The notes beneath the pieces are model-generated. The model saw only the letters and a list, made by a program, of their open reading frames with translations, made no database searches and was not told the origin of the DNA. DNA of 64,000 nt, taken from assembly GCF_900069005.2 (NCBI RefSeq), contig NZ_LN831279.1, positions 820,130-884,129 of the forward strand, written 5' to 3'. Shown piece after piece: positions 1 through 9,536 of the stretch; positions within the stretch are counted from its first letter, which is position 1; each line of letters starts with the position of its first letter. Source of the stretch: Paenibacillus sp. GM2 (lineage in GTDB: Bacteria > Bacillota > Bacilli > Paenibacillales > Paenibacillaceae). The translations under genes were made by a program, and so were the position numbers.

Positions 1-1
1 C

Positions 2-538
2 GGTACGTTTGCAATTACGAGCAAGAACCCGAATCCGGAAGCCACGATGCGCTGGATCGATTACCAATACAGCTATGAAGGTGCTACCTTGTTCTCTCAA
101 GGCCCTGAGGATCTGCTGTGGAAATATACAAACAAGGATACACATGAGAAAGAATGGCTGCCTGTTCCAGGAGGCAAGGATCGCGAGGAATACCGCGGCA
201 CGCTGACTCCAAACTTTGGCATTCTGACGCCGGGGATGAACTCAAGTGAGTTGACAAAAGGATTAAAGAGCGATTTTGATACCTGGATTGATAATGAAAA
301 TGCCGAGAAGCTGGTTCCGATCGGCAGAGCCCCGTTCCCTAACGTATATTTGACGAATGAGGAGCAGAGCGAAGCGACCGCCTTGTTCTCTGATCTGGAT
401 ACGTACGTACAGCAGATGGAGGCGAAGTTCGTAACAGGGCAGGAGCCGCTGTCCAACTGGGATAAGTATGTGCAACAAATCAAGAAGATGGGCGCAGACC
501 GCATCGTTGAATTGTATCAGGCTGCCTATGACCGTTAA
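2..538 (+). CDS. Sugar ABC transporter substrate-binding protein, C-terminal part
   Basis: The reading frame is open from base 2 to the stop at 538, giving 178 residues with no start in the window. The text (SYEGATLFSQG early, then ITSKNPNPEA-type lead-in and a C-terminal helix ending in YQAAYDR) fits the C-terminal lobe of the large LplA-like extracellular solute-binding lipoproteins common in Paenibacillus. Such proteins capture oligosaccharides at the cell surface for an ABC importer. The permease genes would lie outside the window. It is followed by a terminator and a convergent AraC regulator. Family assignment is by recall; the ligand is unknown, but the fucosidase operon close by suggests a fucosylated glycan. 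Confidence 0.75.
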   Translation, partial: GTFAITSKNPNPEATMRWIDYQYSYEGATLFSQGPEDLLWKYTNKDTHEKEWLPVPGGKDREEYRGTLTPNFGILTPGMNSSELTKGLKSDFDTWIDNENAEKLVPIGRAPFPNVYLTNEEQSEATALFSDLDTYVQQMEAKFVTGQEPLSNWDKYVQQIKKMGADRIVELYQAAYDR

Positions 539-610
539 TCGGTGCGAAAAACCGCTTAATCAATAACAAAGAGTATATGGAGCAGGACGGAATTGGCAGC
601 TAAAAAACAT

Positions 611-653
611 GAAAGCCAACATATCCCGGTGTAATAACCGGATGTTGGCTTTC
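611..653. terminator. Bidirectional terminator hairpin
   Basis: A 12-bp perfect outer stem (611-622 with 642-653) encloses a second CCGGT/ACCGG stem. It lies between the convergent binding-protein gene and the AraC gene, with an A-run on the left side that would be a U-run for the minus strand. Confidence 0.7.
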
Positions 654-657
654 ACCA

Positions 658-2949
658 TTATTTGGCGTCTAATTCGGGCTCCGGCGGAAGATCCTCAAGA
701 TCTGAAAACAGTTTGCGGTATTGGCCCGGTGTGTAGCCTGTCTCTTTTTTAAACTTGCGGATGAAGTTCGGCGAATCAAGGTAACCGACCCTTTGAATTA
801 TACTTTTGATCGGATCATTGGTCATCTTGAGCTGATATTTTACTTCTTCAATCCTTTTTTGCCACACATATTGGATAAAGTTGAGTCCGACCTTCTCTTT
901 GAAGGTGCGGCTGGCATGCGAAGGTGAAATGCCGAATTCAAAGGCGACCGTCTCCAGGCTCAGGGTATTGTCCATATAATGCTGATCAATATAGGCAACG
1001 ATGCGGTCCATGATCGACTGCTCTTCCTTATGATGCTTCTGCTCGACCTGTTGGCAGATCTCTGAAGCGAGTTCCAGCAGACCGTCCTCGAGCTCGCCCA
1101 AGGAGTTGCTGTACAGCAGATTAGGTGCAAGCTCCTGCATCAGGTTGTAGTGATAACCCGGTTCAGTAGCTGTTCTAAGGATTGTATTCAGCAGATCAAA
1201 GCAGATGCAGCGGATATACAATGCCGAGAGCCCGGATGATTGCAGGCTGGCGAAGGAAGAGCGGATGATTTGCGACGCAACATCATAGCTGCCTTGCTTG
1301 AGGCTCTGCGATAGCTTGAGCAGATTGTTGCTCGGAATCCAGAACGTATGATCTGGCGTATCGGATAGTTTATCGAAATAGTTAACCGAGCCGCGATCGG
1401 TGGACACCCGCATTTCAAAGGCCGAGCAAGCTTCAATATAGGACTGATTCAGCTGGTCCGGACCGGAATAAGAGGTGCCGACCCCGATTGTTGGAACGAT
1501 ATCGAAGCTGTCCAGCAGGTTGCTGCGTACCGCCTCGCTGATCAGTCGTATATGGGCGAACTCGGCGGACTCATCGTCAAGATCGAAATTGATGATCAGA
1601 CCGATCTGATCCATCCGTGACAGTTCAACGCCATATCCGTGGGCAGCCAGTTCCGGGAATTCAATTTGTGTCAGCAGTCCGATCATTTCCTGATGCTCCT
1701 GTATGCCGTTTTGCTCGTCTTCATCCCAGCCGATCACCATTACGAAGAAATGGGAGCGGTTGAATTCAAGATCAAAAGCCTCGCGCAGCTCTGGGGTAAG
1801 GCTTTGAGCGCTTCCATATTTGAGCAGCATCGACAGAAAATGATGGCGGGCGAAAGGTTCCTGCAGATCAACTCTAGAACTGTATTCCTGCAAGGCCGTG
1901 CGGATTCGATCCAGCTCGTTGCCAAAGCTGCTGTTGCCCAAGGTGGAACTGGAATTGGCGGCGGCAAAATGGGCCAGCACTGAGATGGGCTGATACTGCA
2001 TTCTGGCCAGGACGAGTGCGATCGCTATGCCAACGATAACAACGATGGAGAAGAGCATGCCCATGAAGCTGCGCACATGCAGGACACTGCTGAAGAATTG
2101 GGAGCTTGGCATGATCGTTACATAGGTCCATCCGTTGGCTTCGGATTTGACGGATACAATCGAATGGGCTTGGCCGTTGACGATGCGGTCCTCAATCCCA
2201 GGTGTCAGATCGCTAAGCAGCGCCCTTGTATCAGAGTTGGTCAGGTCTTCTCCTTGACGGTTATTGACGAGAATATTTCCTTCATTATCAAGAATGTATG
2301 TTTGGCCTTTGTAGCTTCCCAGGATCGAGTCTACCAGGCTGGTCAGTTCGGATTCATTGATTAAATACATGACTGTGGCATGCGGAGTAGGACTGTTAGG
2401 CGTAATTGGGATTAAATAAGCCAGCATCGATTTCTCCATCCCGTTGGGATTGCTGACGATGTCGGCCGGCCGGATCGTTGGATATTTAGTCATATTCAGG
2501 TCATAAAAGAGGGTCGTCTCATCCCAGCTTGTGAAACGGAGGTTGTCGGTGAATACATTCAGGTCATTCAAGCCTTTGCTGGAGTATATTTTATCATCCT
2601 TGTGAAAATACAAATATATTTCTCCGATGATAGAGCTCGTTGCTTTGTATTGATCAAGGGCCTGAATGGATTCACGGCTGGTGACCGGATCATGAACCTG
2701 ATAGTTGGTAAGTCTTCTGTCATAAGAGATGCGGGTAGCAATTTCGCCCAGTTCTTTCATCCGGCCATCGATAACTACATTGGCTTGAGTTAATTGGGCA
2801 AGGCGGGATTGTTCGATTTCCATGCGCAGACTGGTGACCGCATTTCTATAAATCAGTACGGTCATAAATATTAAGGGAATCAGCAGTATGAACAAATAAG
2901 ACCAGATGTACTTCAGAAATAGCTTGGATTTAAAATAGTTGACTCTCAA
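658..2949 (-). CDS. Membrane-anchored AraC-family transcriptional regulator
   Basis: This is a 763-residue one-component regulator. A transmembrane helix spans about residues 14-34, an extracytoplasmic sensor region about 37-290, a second membrane helix about 291-313, and a typical AraC double helix-turn-helix lies near 660-755 (GISPSHASRTFKEK, then VGYLDSPNFIRKFKKETG). Family members sense external ligands and activate neighbouring carbohydrate genes. The start is TTG at 2949, preceded on the minus strand by a GGGGGCGGA ribosome-binding site. It is divergent from the fucosidase operon across about 160 bp, so it is the obvious candidate regulator of that operon. The ligand and the exact operator are not visible. 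Confidence 0.85.
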   Translation of the reverse strand: MRVNYFKSKLFLKYIWSYLFILLIPLIFMTVLIYRNAVTSLRMEIEQSRLAQLTQANVVIDGRMKELGEIATRISYDRRLTNYQVHDPVTSRESIQALDQYKATSSIIGEIYLYFHKDDKIYSSKGLNDLNVFTDNLRFTSWDETTLFYDLNMTKYPTIRPADIVSNPNGMEKSMLAYLIPITPNSPTPHATVMYLINESELTSLVDSILGSYKGQTYILDNEGNILVNNRQGEDLTNSDTRALLSDLTPGIEDRIVNGQAHSIVSVKSEANGWTYVTIMPSSQFFSSVLHVRSFMGMLFSIVVIVGIAIALVLARMQYQPISVLAHFAAANSSSTLGNSSFGNELDRIRTALQEYSSRVDLQEPFARHHFLSMLLKYGSAQSLTPELREAFDLEFNRSHFFVMVIGWDEDEQNGIQEHQEMIGLLTQIEFPELAAHGYGVELSRMDQIGLIINFDLDDESAEFAHIRLISEAVRSNLLDSFDIVPTIGVGTSYSGPDQLNQSYIEACSAFEMRVSTDRGSVNYFDKLSDTPDHTFWIPSNNLLKLSQSLKQGSYDVASQIIRSSFASLQSSGLSALYIRCICFDLLNTILRTATEPGYHYNLMQELAPNLLYSNSLGELEDGLLELASEICQQVEQKHHKEEQSIMDRIVAYIDQHYMDNTLSLETVAFEFGISPSHASRTFKEKVGLNFIQYVWQKRIEEVKYQLKMTNDPIKSIIQRVGYLDSPNFIRKFKKETGYTPGQYRKLFSDLEDLPPEPELDAK

Positions 2950-3113
2950 GGATTCCGCCCCCTAATAGCTGATCACTCACTATGTCTCTGTATTGATAAC
3001 AATGATACCAACAAATTCTTTATTTGGACATAGAGGAGGTTACAAAAACAACAGCCTTAGCGGCGGCGGACCTGGATGGCATAGCACTAAAAGTAGAAGG
3101 ACGGAGGAATAAC

Positions 3114-4502
3114 ATGAGTGATAACAAAGGGTCAGCAGATGAATTCGAATCCGTTGTAGAACAAGGAGTTCATAACTACAGCAGCGAAGCAAGCTGGGTG
3201 AAGCCTGAGGACCCGCTGCTGCTTGAACGTCTGGAGTGGTTCAAGGATCAGAAGCTTGGCCTGATGATGCATTGGGGTCCTTATTCCCAGCTTGGTCTGG
3301 TAGAATCCTGGGCGCTGAGCGATGAGGATCAGGAATGGTCGCGCAATGAGATTGACTGGGATTTTGATGCAGAAGAGCTTAAGCGGGAGTATTTCGCCTT
3401 GAACAAGACGTTTAATCCGCTGCGATTTCAGCCTGAACAGTGGGCGAGCCTCGCTGCTGATAACGGATTCAAATATTTGAATTTTACGACGAAGCATCAT
3501 GACGGGTTCTGTATGTGGGATACGCGTACGACCGGATACCGTATTACAGGTCCGGATTGTCCGTTCCATACTCATAAGTATGCCGATATTACGAAGCAAC
3601 TGTTTAATGCCTTCCGCGCTAGAGGGCTAGGCATCTCCGCTTATTTCTCCAAAGCGGATTGGCATACGCCGTATTACTGGGCGCCAGGTATACGCCCGGG
3701 AACGACCACATCGCGCGGTCCAACCTACGATCCGAAGGAATATCCGTGGTTGTGGGAACAGTTTGTCCGGTTCACGCATGAGCAAATTATGGAGCTGGTG
3801 ACGAATTACGGTCGAATAGACGTGTTATGGCTTGATGCCGGATGGGTGAATGATTACCGCGATCAGAATATCCGTTTGGGCGAGGTCGTGGAGAAGGCGC
3901 GGCAGATTCAACCGTGGCTGCTATCCGCGGATCGCACGGTGGGAGGTCCTTATGAGAATCTGATTACACCGGAGCAGACCCTGCCGGAACAAGCGCTTCA
4001 TGTACCTTGGGAGAGCTGCATCACGATGGGGTCGGCCTTCTCATTCCGCTATGAAGATCATTATAAATCGGTGCGAGAGTTGATCCATCTGCTGGTAGAG
4101 ATCGTGGCCAAAGGCGGCAATTTGGCTCTAAATGTCGGCCCTCAGCCGGATGGAAGGATATCGAAAACGGCGATTTCCCGTATTCGGGGAATGGGGGACT
4201 GGCTGAAGGTATACGGTGAAGCGATTTATGGAACGCGCATTTGTGAGCCTTATTCGATCGGGAACCTTCAGTTTACGCAAAAGGCAGATCAAGTGTATGC
4301 CTTCCACCTGTACAAGGATGAAGCGGCGGCGGTACCGCAGGAGATTGTGCTTCCGCTGCGTAAAGAGGTCAACCGGATCGACTTGCTGGGCAGCTGTGAC
4401 AAGCTGGAGTTCCGCCGTACTGAGCAGGGTGTCGCGGTCCGTCTGCCGGATGCGGAGGCAGGCGGCAAGGCCCCGATCGCCCATGTTTTTCGGATTCAAT
4501 AA
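3114..4502 (+). CDS. Alpha-L-fucosidase, GH29 family
   Basis: The product is 462 residues. It hydrolyses terminal L-fucose from glycans by a retaining mechanism. GH29 hallmarks are WFKDQKLGLMMHWGPY near the N-terminus, the TTKHHDGF motif, and IDVLWLDAGW, in which Asp241 is the expected nucleophile. ATG 3114 is preferred over an upstream TTG at 3024 because GGAGG lies 7 bases before it and homologues begin near the WF motif. No signal peptide is seen, so it should act in the cytosol on imported oligosaccharides. It is the first gene of a five-gene operon. The exact linkage specificity cannot be read from sequence. Confidence 0.88.
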   Translation: MSDNKGSADEFESVVEQGVHNYSSEASWVKPEDPLLLERLEWFKDQKLGLMMHWGPYSQLGLVESWALSDEDQEWSRNEIDWDFDAEELKREYFALNKTFNPLRFQPEQWASLAADNGFKYLNFTTKHHDGFCMWDTRTTGYRITGPDCPFHTHKYADITKQLFNAFRARGLGISAYFSKADWHTPYYWAPGIRPGTTTSRGPTYDPKEYPWLWEQFVRFTHEQIMELVTNYGRIDVLWLDAGWVNDYRDQNIRLGEVVEKARQIQPWLLSADRTVGGPYENLITPEQTLPEQALHVPWESCITMGSAFSFRYEDHYKSVRELIHLLVEIVAKGGNLALNVGPQPDGRISKTAISRIRGMGDWLKVYGEAIYGTRICEPYSIGNLQFTQKADQVYAFHLYKDEAAAVPQEIVLPLRKEVNRIDLLGSCDKLEFRRTEQGVAVRLPDAEAGGKAPIAHVFRIQ

Positions 4503-4563
4503 TAGAAACCGGATGGATGTTCATAAATTTGATAATGGAATGAATCGGAAGGGTGATGACCTA

Positions 4564-5850
4564 ATGCAGCAATGGTTTGAGGATGCTAAGCTGGGCATTT
4601 TTATCCACTATGGCATTTACGCGGTAGAGGGTGTAGCGGAATCATGGTCTTTTTATAACGGGAGAATATCGTATGAGCAATATATGAAGCAGTTGGGGGG
4701 CTTCACCGCCTCGCGTTTTAATGCTGAGGAGTGGGTGGATCTGATTGAGAAGTCCGGCGCCAAATATGCCGTATTAACGACCAAGCATCATGACGGGGTA
4801 GCGCTGTTCGATACGCAATATAGCGATCTGAATGTGGTGAAGCGCACACCGGCGGGGCGCGACTTGATCAAGGAGTATGCGGAGGCGATGCATAAGAAGG
4901 GGCTGCGGGTCGGAATGTACTATTCGCTGATCGACTGGTCGCATCCGGATTATCCAAGCGTATATGAAGGCGGCAAGATGCCGGAGGATTTGAGCAAGGT
5001 CAATCGCTTCTCCAGCCCGCTGGACGGTGTGCAGGATGCAGAGAAATGGCAGAAGTTCCTCGAATTTAATAATAATCAGCTCAAAGAAATATTAACGAAT
5101 TATGGAAAGGTGGATTTGCTCTGGTTCGATGGGGACTGGGAACGTAGCGCCGCGCAGTGGAACCTGCCGGAATTCAAGCATTATCTGAAGTCCTTTAACC
5201 CGGATTTGATCATCAATTCACGGCTTCAAGGCCACGGCGATTATAAGACACCGGAGCAGGGACTGCCGATCACGAGACCCGAAGGGCCATGGGAGTTTTG
5301 CACGACGATCAACAGCTCCTGGGGGTATGTGCCGACAGACAATAACTATAAGACATTGAGCCAGATTATTCGCATGTTCTGCGATTGCATCTCCATGGGC
5401 GGAAATATGCTGCTGGATATTGGTCCTCGAGAGGATGGGACGATCGACCAGAGACAGGTGGATGTATTGCTTGGCCTTGGCGAATGGATACGCACGCATG
5501 AGGAGGCGGTCTATGGTACCGTAGAAGGCATTATGACGCGATATTACCTGGGAGGGAGCACGTTGTCCAAGGACAGGAAGACGTTGTACCTGTTTGTGTA
5601 CGATGAGCCGAGGGAAAATGTATGCTTGAAGGGGCTGTGCAACAAGATCAGGAAAATTACGGTGCTCCATTCGGGAAAAGAGCTGACGCATGACATTCAT
5701 GGCGGTGTGCCTTGGTTCAACATCCCGGGAACGACCTGGATTCATCTGACGCCGGAGGATACCCATGAGCAGGTAACTGTGCTGAAGCTGGAATTTGATG
5801 AGGCAATTGAAATGTACGGGGGCTCCGGAGCTGTCGTTACACATAACTGA
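4564..5850 (+). CDS. Alpha-L-fucosidase, GH29 family (second copy)
   Basis: The product is 428 residues. It begins QQWFEDAKLGIFIHYGIY and carries TTKHHDGV and VDLLWFDGDW, with Asp189 as the likely nucleophile. It shares the family with the upstream gene but differs widely in sequence, so the two probably cleave different fucosyl linkages. ATG 4564 has a GGAAGGGTGATG leader that matches the anti-Shine-Dalgarno well; ATG 4513 is a weaker alternative. The frame is also open into the preceding gene, but that part is an overlap artefact. No signal peptide is seen. It lies about 60 bases after the first fucosidase, in one operon. Confidence 0.85.
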   Translation: MQQWFEDAKLGIFIHYGIYAVEGVAESWSFYNGRISYEQYMKQLGGFTASRFNAEEWVDLIEKSGAKYAVLTTKHHDGVALFDTQYSDLNVVKRTPAGRDLIKEYAEAMHKKGLRVGMYYSLIDWSHPDYPSVYEGGKMPEDLSKVNRFSSPLDGVQDAEKWQKFLEFNNNQLKEILTNYGKVDLLWFDGDWERSAAQWNLPEFKHYLKSFNPDLIINSRLQGHGDYKTPEQGLPITRPEGPWEFCTTINSSWGYVPTDNNYKTLSQIIRMFCDCISMGGNMLLDIGPREDGTIDQRQVDVLLGLGEWIRTHEEAVYGTVEGIMTRYYLGGSTLSKDRKTLYLFVYDEPRENVCLKGLCNKIRKITVLHSGKELTHDIHGGVPWFNIPGTTWIHLTPEDTHEQVTVLKLEFDEAIEMYGGSGAVVTHN

Positions 5851-5863
5851 GGAGGGAATAGGT

Positions 5864-6886
5864 ATGAATCTTAGTGGAGTACCGGAGCCGAGGATCGAAT
5901 ATGCGCCGAAGCATTATATTTGTCAGCGGGCTGAGGGGGCGCTCAGTCTGGATGGAAGGCTCGACAAGCCGTTCTGGCAGAAAGCGGAGTGGACCGAGGA
6001 TTTTGTAGATATTGAAGGCGACCTCCGTCCGAGACCGGCCAAGCAGACCCGCGTAAAAATGCTGTGGGACGATGACTATTTCTATTTTGGGGCGGAGCTG
6101 ATCGAGGACCAGATTTGGGCCACGCTGACGGAACGTGATTCGGTCATCTTCTATGATAATGACTTCGAAATTTTCATTGATCCCGATGGGGATACACATC
6201 AGTATTATGAATTCGAGATCAATGCTTTAAATACGGTATGGGATTTGCTGCTGGTCAAGCCTTATCGGGATGGAGGGCCGCCAGTGAATGGCTGGGATAT
6301 CGCTGGGCTGAAAACAGCGGTTTATATCGATGGGGGGCTTAATCGTCCGGATGCCGAGAACCGGAAGTGGAGTGTGGAGGTAGCGATTCCGTGGAAAATC
6401 CTGAAGGAATGCGCACCGGAGACTCGTGCGCCGATCGCAGGCGAATTCTGGCGCGTCAACTTCTCCCGCGTAGAATGGCAGACGGAAGTGAAGAACGGGG
6501 AGTACAGCAAGGTGCTCCAGCCGGAGACAGGCAAGCCGTTTCCTGAGGATAACTGGGTGTGGTCCCCGATGGGAATTATCAATATGCATTATCCTGAGCT
6601 TTGGGGATATGTTGTATTTGCCGATATCAATGGACCAAGTGCATTTGTTCTGCCGCAGGATGAGCGGATCAAATGGGAACTGCGCAGGTTGTATTATCGC
6701 CAGCGAAATTATTACGAACAGCATGGTGAATTTACGAAGGAGCTTGGCTTGCTGCTTGGTGAGGATGCATGGAGCATCTCTCCAATGATAGAAACGACGC
6801 GGAGCCTGTTCCAGCTAACGGCCCCATCAACGGATGGCAAGACGATGTACTGTATTCGCGAAGATGGAAAAGCGTGGAAGGAGTGA
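5864..6886 (+). CDS. CBM9-like carbohydrate-binding domain protein
   Basis: The product is 340 residues. The N-terminal half (about 15-240) has the pattern of a carbohydrate-binding module 9-like beta-sandwich: SLDGRLDKPFWQKAEW, then WDDDYFYFGAEL, a YYEFEINALNTVWD stretch and WSVEVAIPW. Such domains bind sugars or sit in sugar-acting proteins, and no catalytic motif is evident. ATG 5864 follows GGAGG by eight bases; an upstream frame extension overlaps the previous gene and is rejected. There is no signal peptide. Its place between fucosidases and a transglutaminase-like protein suggests a role in handling imported glycans, but the biochemical function is unknown. Confidence 0.7.
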   Translation: MNLSGVPEPRIEYAPKHYICQRAEGALSLDGRLDKPFWQKAEWTEDFVDIEGDLRPRPAKQTRVKMLWDDDYFYFGAELIEDQIWATLTERDSVIFYDNDFEIFIDPDGDTHQYYEFEINALNTVWDLLLVKPYRDGGPPVNGWDIAGLKTAVYIDGGLNRPDAENRKWSVEVAIPWKILKECAPETRAPIAGEFWRVNFSRVEWQTEVKNGEYSKVLQPETGKPFPEDNWVWSPMGIINMHYPELWGYVVFADINGPSAFVLPQDERIKWELRRLYYRQRNYYEQHGEFTKELGLLLGEDAWSISPMIETTRSLFQLTAPSTDGKTMYCIREDGKAWKE

Positions 6887-6895
6887 ACGGGAGAA

Positions 6896-9511
6896 ATGAC
6901 GAACCAGACTTCTGTATTTTCATTGGATTCTAAGACGATGGAGCTAATAGAACGCAAGCTGCGCGTGAAGCGGGAAATGGCCCGTGCCAAGGAGCATGAG
7001 CTGTTCGATGTTTTTGAACAGGACTTGACTGAGGAAGAAGCGTGGGCACTTAAGTATTTATACGCTTATATGCCTGTGAATGATATGGCGGATTATAATA
7101 GCGATTTATTCCTGAGCTATGTGCGGCAGTCGCTGGAAATCCGCAAGACAATGCCTTGGGGGAGCCGGGTGCCGGACCATCTATTCTTGCATTTTGTATT
7201 GCCTTATCGGGTGAATACGGAGAATATCGAGGATTCCCGGGGCATCTTGCATCAAGAATTGAAGGAGCGCACGAGCTCGCTGTCCATGACCGATGCGATC
7301 CTGGAGACGAACTATTGGTGCCATGAGAAGGCGACCTATATCGGCAGCGATTTGCGCACAATCGCGCCGCTGTCGCTGATTCGAAATGCGCGCGGACGCT
7401 GCGGCGAGGAGTCGACGCTTGCGGTAGCTGCTCTCCGCAGCATCGGTATCCCGGCTCGCCAGGTATATACGCCGCGCTGGGCGCATTGCGACAGCAACCA
7501 TGCTTGGGTGGAAGCGTGGGCCGATGGGACCTGGTACTATATCGGAGCTTGCGAGCCCGAGGCCCGCTTGAACCAGGGCTGGTTCAGCCCGCCTGCCCGG
7601 AGGGCGATGCTGATCAATACGCGGATTTATGCCGATTATCCCGGACCCGAAGACATTACGCTGGCCAACGAATGGTTCACGGAAATCAATTTGCTTGAAA
7701 ATTATGCTCCAACGCGTACGATTACTGTCTCTGTTAAAGACGAGGAAGGTCGGCCTGTGAACGAAGCGCAGGTGCGCTTTGAGCTATATAATACCGCTGA
7801 ATTTTACCCGATTGCTACGATCCCGACCAATGAACTAGGAGAAACCGTCTTTAAGACGGGCCTTGGCGATCTGTTCATTCGAGCAGTTAAGAACGGGATA
7901 TGGGGCGAGCAAAAGATAACGGTTGCCGATAGCGACCGTATCGAGATGGTTCTGGATCAGACGGAACAGCCATCCGGAACGCATGACCTGGATATGGTGC
8001 CCCCGCCAGAGCGGGAAGGTGAGGCCGTCCAGGCATTAAGCGAGGAACGCATTCAGCAGCATAACCGCCGTCTGGAAGCAGGAACGAAGATTCGCACATC
8101 GTTTGAGGATACGTTTATGACCGAAGCGGCCGCATCGGAACTGGCTGCAGAGGCAGGACTGCCTGCGGATCGGGTATGGGATGTTTTGTGTAAAGCGCGC
8201 GGCAACAGCCATGAGATCGCTGCTTTTCTGCGCGAGCAATCGAGAGAGTTTGGAGAGTGGCCGCTGCGTCTGCTTGAGAGCCTGAATGAGAAGGATCTGG
8301 TGGATACCTTCCGAAATACGCTGACGGATCATTTACAGGCATCTTTGGCGGTACGCGGGGGGCTTGCGGAGGATGTGTTTACGCAGTATGTATTATGTCC
8401 GCGAGTGCTGCATGAAATGATCGTTCCATATAAGCGTTTCTTCCGGGAAACATTCACGAGCGAAGAAGCAGCAGCGTTCAAGGCTGATCCAGCCGTGCTG
8501 GCCCGCCGTCTTGACGGGCCATACAGTCGGCGCGAGGATCTGCCGAACCTGAAGGGCAAAGGTAATCCCGTGGGTACCTTCAAGCTCATGGCTGGCGACC
8601 CAATCTCACTGGATATATTATTCGTCGCCATTTGCCGCAGCTTGGGGATTCCGGCGCGGCTGCATCCAAGCGAGCTGAAGCCACAATATTGGGTCGACGG
8701 GGTTTGGGTAGATGCTGTTCTGGATGCAGCGGCTCCACGAGCTGAAACGGCTAAATCCTGGGGTTGGATCAGATTGCTTAAGGATGCTTCAGCTTCTGCG
8801 GATACTCCGGAGGCTGCGTATTTTGGGAATTTCTCATTTGCACGGCTGGAGCAGGGGGTATATAAGACGCTTCTCTTCGCCGAGGGGAAGAAGGATGTAT
8901 ACGATCAGCCTTTTGAGGTGGAACCGGGCTCATACCGAATGACAACGGGGGTACGCTTGAAGGATGGAGCGGTGCAGGTACGCTTCACTTATTTCCAGGT
9001 GCGTGCCGAAGAGGAGACGGATGTGGTGTTAACATTCCGACACGCGGAGCATGAAATTCCGGTACTGGGGACGATGGATCGCCAAGCGGTGCTGACGAAG
9101 CTGGATGGTGCCAGCTGTCAGCTCGCCGAGCTGATCGGTGATCGCGGGGCGCTGGTTGCCTGGATCGAACCGGAACGCGAACCAACCAAGCACCTGTTCC
9201 GTGAAATCGGAGAATTGACTGCCGCCTTCACAGAGCTTGATGCTCCTATCGTATTGATCATCGGCGATGCCGAGTGGAGCGCCTCCTTTGATCCGGCAGA
9301 TTATCCACAGCTGCCGAAATCGACTCTGTTTATCCGCGATGCTTCTTATGCTGCTTTGTCGGACATCATCTCGCAGTCCCCGGCACATGAAGCGGGCTTC
9401 CCGCATTTGTTCGTGCTGGATGGAGCAGATCAGATCCGTTACACGGCCTCGGGATACAAGATTGGTACCGGGAAGGAAGCCTTGCAAGTGCTATCAGCGA
9501 TTCGGCAATAA
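6896..9511 (+). CDS. Large transglutaminase-like domain protein
   Basis: The product is 871 residues. A transglutaminase-core motif is clear in GRCGEESTLAVAALRSIGIP (Cys169) and DSNHAWVEAW (His202). Where classical enzymes have a third catalytic Asp, this one reads IGACEPE after WYY, so the triad is atypical. A second region near residues 575-610 (LFVAICRSLGIPARLH) resembles a degenerate repeat of the core without the Cys. The middle section around 280-350 looks like a beta-sandwich domain. No signal peptide or membrane segment is visible. It lies 9 bases after the CBM9-like gene in the fucosidase operon. The reaction is unknown; amidase or glycopeptide processing is only a guess. Confidence 0.7.
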   Translation: MTNQTSVFSLDSKTMELIERKLRVKREMARAKEHELFDVFEQDLTEEEAWALKYLYAYMPVNDMADYNSDLFLSYVRQSLEIRKTMPWGSRVPDHLFLHFVLPYRVNTENIEDSRGILHQELKERTSSLSMTDAILETNYWCHEKATYIGSDLRTIAPLSLIRNARGRCGEESTLAVAALRSIGIPARQVYTPRWAHCDSNHAWVEAWADGTWYYIGACEPEARLNQGWFSPPARRAMLINTRIYADYPGPEDITLANEWFTEINLLENYAPTRTITVSVKDEEGRPVNEAQVRFELYNTAEFYPIATIPTNELGETVFKTGLGDLFIRAVKNGIWGEQKITVADSDRIEMVLDQTEQPSGTHDLDMVPPPEREGEAVQALSEERIQQHNRRLEAGTKIRTSFEDTFMTEAAASELAAEAGLPADRVWDVLCKARGNSHEIAAFLREQSREFGEWPLRLLESLNEKDLVDTFRNTLTDHLQASLAVRGGLAEDVFTQYVLCPRVLHEMIVPYKRFFRETFTSEEAAAFKADPAVLARRLDGPYSRREDLPNLKGKGNPVGTFKLMAGDPISLDILFVAICRSLGIPARLHPSELKPQYWVDGVWVDAVLDAAAPRAETAKSWGWIRLLKDASASADTPEAAYFGNFSFARLEQGVYKTLLFAEGKKDVYDQPFEVEPGSYRMTTGVRLKDGAVQVRFTYFQVRAEEETDVVLTFRHAEHEIPVLGTMDRQAVLTKLDGASCQLAELIGDRGALVAWIEPEREPTKHLFREIGELTAAFTELDAPIVLIIGDAEWSASFDPADYPQLPKSTLFIRDASYAALSDIISQSPAHEAGFPHLFVLDGADQIRYTASGYKIGTGKEALQVLSAIRQ

Positions 9512-9536
9512 ATTTTGTGAATGGAGTGAAGAAAAG

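Noticed and set aside
3024..3113. Upstream TTG start for the first fucosidase
   Set aside because: It has no ribosome-binding site at proper distance, while ATG 3114 has GGAGG and family-like N-terminus.
4216..4563. Long N-terminal extension of the second fucosidase
   Set aside because: It overlaps the first fucosidase in another frame and has no family similarity.
9267..9536. N-terminal extension of the GH18 protein
   Set aside because: It overlaps the transglutaminase-like gene and is a frame shadow; ATG 9537 has a ribosome-binding site.
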